From Gammaproteobacteria bacterium (GTDB lineage Bacteria > Pseudomonadota > Gammaproteobacteria > Arenicellales > Poriferihabitantaceae), in NCBI GenBank assembly GCA_024679435.1, contig JAIBDK010000056.1:1-10232 (forward strand): DNA of 10,232 nt, given 5' to 3'. The notes under the pieces were generated by a model. It was not told the origin of the DNA. It saw only the letters and a list, made by a program, of their open reading frames with translations, and did no database searches. The first letter of the stretch is position 1; each line of letters begins with the position of its first letter. This document shows positions 6,637 to 10,232 of this stretch, one piece after another. The translations under genes and the position numbers were made by a program.

Positions 6637-8460
6637 TTGAAACATCTCATACAAAGAGCGCAGGAAATAATTACTCAAGAAGGGCCCGGCGTTCTCTTTC
6701 AACGGTTGACCTTACGACTCAAGGCGTTCCTCGGTGTTTCGTTTCAGGGGAATTACGACCAGGGCTATCAACACTGGCTTAAACAACAGTCTGAACTCCT
6801 GTCTCCAAAACAGTTGAACGAATCCTACGAAGCACTCCGTCTTCGCCCCATTTTTTCTATAATTATCCCTGTATATAACGTTGAACCCAAATGGTTACAA
6901 CAAACTATAGCGTCAGTGAAAAACCAGTCGTATCCGCACTGGCAACTTTGCATCGTTGATGACGCCTCTACCAACAAAGCGATTACTCGATTTTTAAAGT
7001 CTGTTGAAGACTCTGATGATAAGATTCAAATAGAGTTCAGTGATCAAAATCGTGGCATCGCACTAACGTCCAGTGCCGCCCTCAAACTTGCAACCGGAGA
7101 GTTCGTCGGGTTGCTGGATCATGATGATCTGCTCACTAAGGATGCGCTATTATTCAACGCCATTGAGATCAATCGTGACCCACAAGTAGATCTACTTTAC
7201 AGCGACGAAGACAAAATTTCACCCAGTGGTAAGCGTAGCAACCCTTTTTTCAAACCCGATTACGCCCCACAGCTATTGCACAGCCAAAACTATATTGGCC
7301 ACTTCGTGGTCGCCCGCAAAACATTAGTGGATCAGGTGGGTGGATTCAGGCCTGGATACGATGGTGCGCAGGACTTTGACCTGTTGCTTCGAATAACTAA
7401 TAGTACTCAGGCGATCAAACATATCCCCAGGATTTTGTATCACTGGCGCGAAATTCCAGGCTCTACCGCCACCGTCTTCGGGTCAAAATCTTATGCTCAA
7501 CAAGCAGGCCGGATGGCCCTTGAAAAAAATTTTACTGACGGCGACGTCAAGGCAAACGTAGACGACGGCCCCTTTCCGGGAACGTATCAGACGACTTACA
7601 AAATCACCGCGACACCCAAGGTCAGCATCGTGTTACCTTTTAAAGATCAACCGAAACTGCTGGATCTGTGCCTGAAAAGCCTGTTCAACCAGACTCGCTG
7701 GGAAAATATAGAAGTAATAGCCATCGACAACAATAGCGAACAAACCGAAACTCATACGCTTATACAAAAATGGGAAGCCCAGAGTCCAACTGTTCGTTTT
7801 CTAACATATTCCCGACCCTTCAATTATTCGGCTATTTGCAACTTCGGTGTCACCGAAGCATCGGGTGAATTTATTATATTACTCAACAGCGATATAGAAA
7901 TCACGTCCAGCAACTGGGTCGAGTCTATGCTTTCTTTTGCCCAGCTTACAGATGTCGGCGCTGTCGGAGCCAAGCTGTTTTATCCTAATCAGACTATTCA
8001 ACATGCCGGTATCGTAGTGGGAATAGACGGCGGGGCAGGGCATCCTTACAAGAATTTCCCGGCCAATCAGCGCGGATATTATCTTCGGCTTAGCCTGGCC
8101 CAAAATATCACGGCTGTAACGGGTGCGCTTTTAATGGTTTCAAAGCAAAAATTTCAAGATGTTGGCGGGCTTGATGAAATAAATTTTGGTGTTGCTTATA
8201 ACGACGTGGATTTTTGTCTCAAGCTTATGAAGGCTGGCTATCGTAATGTACTCAATCCCTACTGTCAGGCGATACACCGCGAATCCAGTTCCCGAGGCTA
8301 TGATCTAAACGCTCAAAACCAGGTTCGACACGACACCGAAAAGCTTCATCTTCGCAAAAAATGGAAGGCCTTTTTTGAATCTGGAGATCCTTACTATAAT
8401 CCCAACTTGACCCTCACCCGGGAAGATTACTCCCTTAACTTCAAAAAATTCTCAACGTAA
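6637..8460 (+). CDS. Tandem GT2-family glycosyltransferase (two GT-A domains), cell-surface polysaccharide
   Basis: The protein has 607 residues. After a roughly 70-residue leader come two GT-A folds. Domain 1 (about 73-270) starts FSIIIPVYN, has VDDAS (107-111), the metal-binding LLDHDD (159-164), and GAQDFDLLLR (243-252) supplying the acidic catalytic position. Domain 2 (about 328-555) starts VSIVLPFKD, has AIDNNS (362-367), LLNSDIE (415-421) and YNDVDFCLKL (521-530), followed by IHRESSSRG. No membrane span is evident, so it acts on the cytoplasmic face. Such tandem enzymes add sugars to O-antigen, capsule or similar chains, often as bifunctional transferases. TTG 6637 is the only usable start, since a stop (TAA 6619-6621) closes the frame just upstream; no ribosome site is visible. 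It stands alone, with no other polysaccharide gene in the window. Confidence 0.92.
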   Translation: MKHLIQRAQEIITQEGPGVLFQRLTLRLKAFLGVSFQGNYDQGYQHWLKQQSELLSPKQLNESYEALRLRPIFSIIIPVYNVEPKWLQQTIASVKNQSYPHWQLCIVDDASTNKAITRFLKSVEDSDDKIQIEFSDQNRGIALTSSAALKLATGEFVGLLDHDDLLTKDALLFNAIEINRDPQVDLLYSDEDKISPSGKRSNPFFKPDYAPQLLHSQNYIGHFVVARKTLVDQVGGFRPGYDGAQDFDLLLRITNSTQAIKHIPRILYHWREIPGSTATVFGSKSYAQQAGRMALEKNFTDGDVKANVDDGPFPGTYQTTYKITATPKVSIVLPFKDQPKLLDLCLKSLFNQTRWENIEVIAIDNNSEQTETHTLIQKWEAQSPTVRFLTYSRPFNYSAICNFGVTEASGEFIILLNSDIEITSSNWVESMLSFAQLTDVGAVGAKLFYPNQTIQHAGIVVGIDGGAGHPYKNFPANQRGYYLRLSLAQNITAVTGALLMVSKQKFQDVGGLDEINFGVAYNDVDFCLKLMKAGYRNVLNPYCQAIHRESSSRGYDLNAQNQVRHDTEKLHLRKKWKAFFESGDPYYNPNLTLTREDYSLNFKKFST

Positions 8461-8502
8461 ATGCGACACCCAAATTCTTAACACGATTCATCTTTCTTTT
8501 GC

Positions 8503-8554
8503 CGGCTGATCGAAAAGCCGTTCTAGCTAGCCTGAGATGATCGGCATCAGATAG
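8503..8554. terminator. Two imperfect hairpins in convergent gap, possible bidirectional termination region
   Basis: The 106-nt gap 8461-8566 separates the glycosyltransferase from the convergent hydrolase gene. CGGCT-N8-AGCCG (8503-8507/8516-8520) is a 5-bp stem. A second, bulged structure runs from GCTA (8525) to TAGC (8554), with CTG..ATG pairing CATCAG inside. Neither has a strong U-run. Their position between convergent genes is the main reason to suspect termination. Confidence 0.3.
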
Positions 8555-8566
8555 CGGTGTTAATTG

Positions 8567-9478
8567 TTACTCCCTTCGCAATTCATGACAAGAGCAATGC
8601 ACGCCTCCGCCTCCCAGTGCGAACATATCATATTCAACTGCAGTTACAGCAAAGCCCTGCTGTTGAAGACTTGCATTAATATTCACGTTGTGGGCCATGG
8701 AAAGAACACGTCGATTTCCAAGGCTAACAATGTTTCCGCCCAGCTTTACACAATCCGCATAAGGAACAACAATTCGTTCGATACCGTGCTTGTCCAACCA
8801 GTCCATGGCATATCCGGGAAGAGCATCTTCACACACCAGCGCAAGCCCTTCCTCCAGCATCACTACCACCGCATCCATATGCACAAACTGCGGTGGAATC
8901 GGAACGATAAATGCTTCCCAGCCCTGATCGTGCATCCATCCGGCAACTTGCTCCGCGCCAGCTTTAGTTGAACGATCACCGGCCCAACCAAGCAATGAAA
9001 CACCGGGCTTTGCGATAACAAAGTCTCCGCCTTCAAAGTGATCGGCGGTTACCCATTTCCAGATAGGTATGCCAGCATTACGATAAAATTCTGAAACCAC
9101 GGAATAATCCTGGCGTCTTGGCGGTGTCTGGACGCTGGTAATCACCGCTCCCCAGGGCGTCATAAAGCTGGAATCTCTCGTAAATACGCTGCTTGGCAAC
9201 CCTTCATCAGCCTCAACAAAATGACATCTCACTCCGTTTGCCTCGTAAACATCCACCATACGCTGATGCTGATGCAGGGCTTTATCCCTGTCAAACTTAT
9301 AGCCCATTGTTTGCTGGTTTGCCTGATTTACGGCAGAAATTGAGTTAAGAGGAACCCAGCGAAAGTGGTCTGGTTTACCTAGAAGCACATCGGTTAACAC
9401 CCCCGTTTGGGCATTGACGCCCCATGTCACCGAAGGCGTCTCCCGGCTCGTTATTCTATCTGTCGCTTTTGTCGGCAT
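8567..9478 (-). CDS. DDAH / arginine-deiminase-superfamily hydrolase (guanidino-modifying enzyme)
   Basis: The protein has 303 residues. Signature sites appear in order: FTRDSSF (99-105), substrate-contacting; HFEGGDF (147-153), acidic residues that bind the guanidinium; FVHMDAVV (198-205) with catalytic His200; and GGGGVHCSCHE (289-299) with catalytic Cys295. This is the Cys-His-Asp/Glu set of enzymes that attack the guanidinium carbon of arginine, methylarginines or agmatine and form citrulline-type products. Length and motifs resemble proteins labelled dimethylargininase or amidinotransferase-like, but substrate choice cannot be read from sequence. A second cysteine (Cys297) two residues after the nucleophile is noteworthy. 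The protein is cytosolic, with no signal peptide. The ATG start has GAGG five nt upstream. The gene is monocistronic, with its own well-formed promoter and adjacent dyad. Confidence 0.88.
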   Translation of the reverse strand: MPTKATDRITSRETPSVTWGVNAQTGVLTDVLLGKPDHFRWVPLNSISAVNQANQQTMGYKFDRDKALHQHQRMVDVYEANGVRCHFVEADEGLPSSVFTRDSSFMTPWGAVITSVQTPPRRQDYSVVSEFYRNAGIPIWKWVTADHFEGGDFVIAKPGVSLLGWAGDRSTKAGAEQVAGWMHDQGWEAFIVPIPPQFVHMDAVVVMLEEGLALVCEDALPGYAMDWLDKHGIERIVVPYADCVKLGGNIVSLGNRRVLSMAHNVNINASLQQQGFAVTAVEYDMFALGGGGVHCSCHELRRE

Positions 9479-9520
9479 GACAACCTCATCTAAAGTTCAG
9501 GTTTAAAAACATATCTCACG

Positions 9521-9549
9521 TTTATAGCATTTTCTTTATCGTGGGCCAA
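9521..9549 (-). promoter_or_regulatory. Extended -10 sigma-70 promoter for the DDAH-like gene
   Basis: On the minus strand, TTGGCC (9549-9544) is followed after exactly 17 nt by TATAAA (9526-9521), preceded by TGC to give an extended -10 element. Transcription should start near 9514, leaving a leader of about 35 nt with GAGG before the ATG at 9478. This is the best promoter in the window. Confidence 0.65.
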
Positions 9550-9554
9550 TTTAA

Positions 9555-9568
9555 TGTAACGCATTACA
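9555..9568. promoter_or_regulatory. TGTAA-N4-TTACA dyad upstream of the -35 (regulator site candidate)
   Basis: TGTAACGCATTACA is a perfect 5-bp inverted repeat with a 4-nt spacer. It sits 5 nt upstream of the -35 element, centred about 47 nt before the predicted start point. That position suits an activator touching RNA polymerase, or a repressor. The GT/AC arms resemble GntR-type sites, but the family is not determined. Confidence 0.5.
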
Positions 9569-9583
9569 AACACCTTACTCAAT

Positions 9584-9605
9584 AAGAACGCCTCACGGGG
9601 TTCTT
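9584..9605 (-). terminator. GNRA-capped hairpin downstream of the lipoprotein remnant
   Basis: The minus-strand RNA folds as AAGAAC-C-CC-GUGA-GG-C-GUUCUU: a 6-bp outer stem, one C-C mismatch, two GC pairs and a GUGA tetraloop. AUUGAG follows. It lies between the end of the lipoprotein reading frame (9714) and the next promoter, so it could end that transcript. The rest of 9606-9713 shows nothing I can assign. Confidence 0.35.
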
Positions 9606-9713
9606 GATCCACGCCAACTCGCTATGACCAGCGGCTTTGATTGTTTAAGTACATCACTCAGGCGGTAGTGCTCCCATTCACATATTTTTATTTTTGAAAA
9701 GGTTTCCAGGCGC

Positions 9714-10036
9714 TTAACACAAAATAGGACGATTCGGTGTCGAACGGCAATGGAGATTGTTCAACCTAGAGCGTTGAGAGCCTTTGACCTGAACGAGATT
9801 AGCCAGCGCCTGGTAATACGCCATGTCATCCGCCAATCGATCGCGGGTATCATCAACGTCGCGATCTATTGTGTCTGTACAAATGCTATGTCTACTGAAA
9901 ATGCGGTTCGTGGCAGACACTCTGGAAAGTTCAGTAGCGGGCCTGGGAAGTCCTTTTTGAAGGGTTAGGCTAGAACAAGCACTTAATTCAAAAGTCAAAA
10001 CGGAAAACACAGCAACTTTAATATAGCTCGAGTCAT
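9714..10036 (-). pseudogene. Small lipoprotein gene broken by one-base frame change in its signal peptide
   Basis: ATG 10036 overlaps the preceding gene's stop in ATGA and encodes MTRAILKLLCFPF, then TGA. Reading one base back at the four-T run (A4 at 10004-10007 on the plus strand) instead gives TRAILKLLCF joined to SVLTFELSAC, a full lipoprotein signal peptide with lipobox LSAC. A roughly 85-residue mature part follows, to TAA at 9714; the restored protein would have 107 residues. Adding one T to the run, or slipping by -1 on TTT, restores the frame. The intact -1 frame can only start at GTG 10010, which lacks the basic N-terminus and ribosome site. The mature region contains an acidic stretch (DTIDRDVDDTRDRLADDM) and is not recognised. 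It may be a recent mutation, a sequencing error, phase variation or programmed slippage. Confidence 0.5.
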
Positions 10037-10227
10037 CGCATAAAAGCCCTGATCCAAAATATCAGGTAGGTTACTATCGGAGCGGTAATTGCGACTACAA
10101 CCGATTGTAAAATCAAACCACGGCACATTAACCATAAACGTCCCTTCTTGAAATACCGGGAGTAGCTGAACCAACCTGAAAGTACGCTCGATATAATTAG
10201 CGCAGGCAAAGAGTAGTACCATAACAT
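10033..10227 (-). CDS. Small two-helix membrane protein of unknown function
   Basis: From ATG 10227 the protein has 64 residues with two hydrophobic segments, about 6-20 (SLPALIISSVLSGWF) and 40-59 (QSVVVAITAPIVTYLIFWI), separated by a basic loop (RYFKKGR). The frame stays open to the right edge of the window only five bases further up, so a longer protein starting outside is possible. The end overlaps the downstream lipoprotein start in ATGA, implying coupled expression. Both products would sit in the cell envelope. I do not recognise a family; a small holin-like or envelope accessory protein would fit the shape but nothing more supports it. Confidence 0.5.
   Translation of the reverse strand: MLWYYSLPALIISSVLSGWFSYSRYFKKGRLWLMCRGLILQSVVVAITAPIVTYLIFWIRAFMR
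10048..10066 (-). promoter_or_regulatory. Hairpin covering the lipoprotein ribosome-binding site
   Basis: Near the end of the membrane-protein gene the RNA can form CCUGAU-AUUUUGG-AUCAGG, a perfect 6-bp stem. Its 3' arm includes most of AGGG, the only Shine-Dalgarno-like sequence ahead of ATG 10036 (spacing 10). Ribosomes finishing the upstream gene would open the stem, which would couple the two translations. Confidence 0.35.
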
Positions 10228-10232
10228 GCCGA

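Noticed and set aside
8564..8971. Plus-strand frame opposite the DDAH-like gene
   Set aside because: Fully antisense to a gene with intact catalytic motifs and a good promoter; no ribosome site or domain signal.
9750..9968. Plus-strand 72-residue frame opposite the lipoprotein remnant
   Set aside because: No ribosome site or recognisable domain, and the minus-strand frame carries a lipobox and gene coupling, which is the better explanation.
9995..10222. Minus-strand 75-residue frame overlapping the membrane-protein frame
   Set aside because: Its first part is an out-of-frame shadow of the two-helix protein. Only its last 13 codons matter, as the N-terminus of the broken lipoprotein gene.
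1..10232. Defence island, prophage, integron or insertion sequence
   Set aside because: I found no integrase, transposase, toxin-antitoxin pair, nuclease-helicase set, direct-repeat array or terminal inverted repeats of transposon type.

Overview
The window looks like a chromosomal segment of a Gammaproteobacterium, probably aquatic or marine. The main anchor is rsmG-parA-parB in the usual order, with the short junctions typical of a bacterial chromosome. Base composition is moderate by eye. There is no transposase, integrase, plasmid replication gene, CRISPR array, tRNA or rRNA. The lineage call is an inference from protein flavour only.

Layout, left to right. (1) 2-1132 (+) is the 3' part of a large YtcJ-type amidohydrolase cut by the left edge. 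It converges on (2) a minus-strand run of exported-protein genes. Read in transcription order these are a secreted metal-dependent amidohydrolase (3776-2916), a small secreted His/Met-rich YtkA/FixH-like protein (2919-2488) and a MauG/CcpA-type di-haem c-type cytochrome (2473-1313). They are joined by a 4-nt overlap and a 14-nt gap, and they begin only 27 nt after parB. (3) parB (4763-3804) and parA (5560-4763) overlap by one base. rsmG (6398-5757) lies upstream of them across a 196-nt spacer that holds a perfect dyad. (4) A divergent intergenic region of 238 nt separates rsmG from a tandem two-domain GT2 glycosyltransferase (6637-8460, +). A plausible promoter there has a perfect 16-bp palindrome centred at its predicted start point. 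(5) Convergent to the glycosyltransferase is a DDAH/arginine-deiminase-superfamily hydrolase (9478-8567, -), with a well-formed extended -10 promoter and a TGTAA-N4-TTACA dyad just upstream of it. (6) At the right edge, on the minus strand, is a two-gene unit of unknown function: a small two-helix membrane protein overlapping (ATGA) a lipoprotein gene whose signal peptide is broken by a single-base frame change in a run of four T.

How the genes fit together: rsmG-parAB is the housekeeping core (16S rRNA methylation and chromosome segregation). The neighbours that usually flank it in gammaproteobacteria, mnmG upstream and the atp operon downstream, are absent and replaced by accessory genes. 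The three exported proteins downstream of parB probably act together in the periplasm: a haem oxidoreductase, a possible copper-binding or oxidisable small partner, and a hydrolase. No complete known defence or conflict system is visible. The most unusual items are the periplasmic trio, the frame-broken lipoprotein unit and three clean operator-like dyads.
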